The notes beneath the pieces are model-generated. The model worked only from the letters and a program-made list of their open reading frames with translations, did not search any database and was not told the origin of the DNA. Source: UMGS973 sp963609975 (lineage in GTDB: Bacteria; Bacillota; Clostridia; Peptostreptococcales; Anaerovoracaceae). Taken from it: a DNA stretch of 5,719 bases. The position numbers were made by a program, and so were the translations under genes. Below are positions 5,638 through 5,719 of the stretch, piece by piece (the first letter of the stretch is position 1; every line of letters begins with the position of its first letter). Where the stretch lies: NCBI GenBank assembly GCA_963609975.1, contig CAVDMD010000134.1, positions 1 through 5,719 on the forward strand, in the 5' to 3' direction.

Positions 5638-5658
5638 TTATGGGGTTACACTGTCAAA
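5630..5658. repeat. Terminal inverted repeat of the insertion sequence (promoter side)
   Basis: Read inwards from 5658 on the minus strand it begins TTTGACAGT, identical to the first nine bases of the other end. It keeps the AAAAAG block at the same distance. Overall 19 of 29 positions agree. Outside it, 5659-5719 shows no gene I can support. Confidence 0.65.
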
Positions 5659-5719
5659 CTCCCGTGTATTTTCAACAGCAGAAAACAGAATGTTAAAGAA
5701 AAGAGGACTTGAATAGGGC

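Larger units (their letters stand above)
3676..5658 (-). mobile_element. IS1634-family insertion sequence, about 1.98 kb
   Basis: The element runs between imperfect terminal inverted repeats whose outer nine bases are identical. It holds one intact transposase gene filling most of its length, a promoter inside the upstream end and a terminator inside the downstream end. Size and the single long ORF are in keeping with the IS1634 family. No short target-site duplication is visible: the bases outside (ending CTTGTC on the left, starting CTCCCG on the right) differ. IS1634-type elements can make long or variable duplications, and only 61 bases of right flank are visible, so this does not exclude one. 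The element sits upstream of secG without breaking a recognisable gene. It looks intact and potentially active. The ends are inferred from sequence alone. Confidence 0.7.

Overview
The window looks like ordinary chromosome from a low-to-middling GC Gram-positive anaerobe, most likely class Clostridia and plausibly a gut Lachnospiraceae or relative. The evidence is strong AGGAGG-type ribosome binding sites before every gene, a Firmicutes-style 76-residue SecG, a K+-dependent membrane pyrophosphatase of the type common in Clostridia, a double-PepSY membrane protein, and an IS1634-family transposase. The taxonomic placement is inference. All four real genes lie on the minus strand, so transcription runs from high to low coordinates.

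Layout in the direction of transcription. Positions 5659-5719 are flanking DNA in which I see no gene. Positions 3676-5658 form an apparently complete insertion sequence of about 1.98 kb. It has imperfect terminal inverted repeats that share the terminal 9 bases, a consensus-like promoter, one intact 588-residue DDE transposase, and a hairpin terminator just inside each end. Positions 3295-3675 are a long intergenic stretch with no convincing gene. It holds a GC-richer, structured patch, a possible micro-ORF, and a small inverted repeat touching the insertion sequence end. secG follows with its own promoter, then a 130-base spacer, then hppA. The spacer holds an AT-only inverted repeat and a long two-part hairpin ending at the hppA ribosome binding site. 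hppA ends at a clear intrinsic terminator. A separate PepSY-repeat membrane protein gene follows, and at the left edge there is a possible promoter firing out of the window.

Functionally, SecG (an auxiliary translocon subunit) and HppA (a pyrophosphate-driven Na+ and/or H+ pump) are housekeeping membrane proteins that may be partly co-transcribed. HppA's sequence predicts K+ dependence and a Glu placement typical of Na+ pumps. The PepSY protein is of unknown function, probably extracytoplasmic. The insertion sequence is the only accessory element, and I do not see a new multi-gene system. The most intriguing signal is the hppA leader: three of its 25 predicted base pairs can form only in the minus-strand RNA, as G-U wobbles, which argues for a function at the RNA level.
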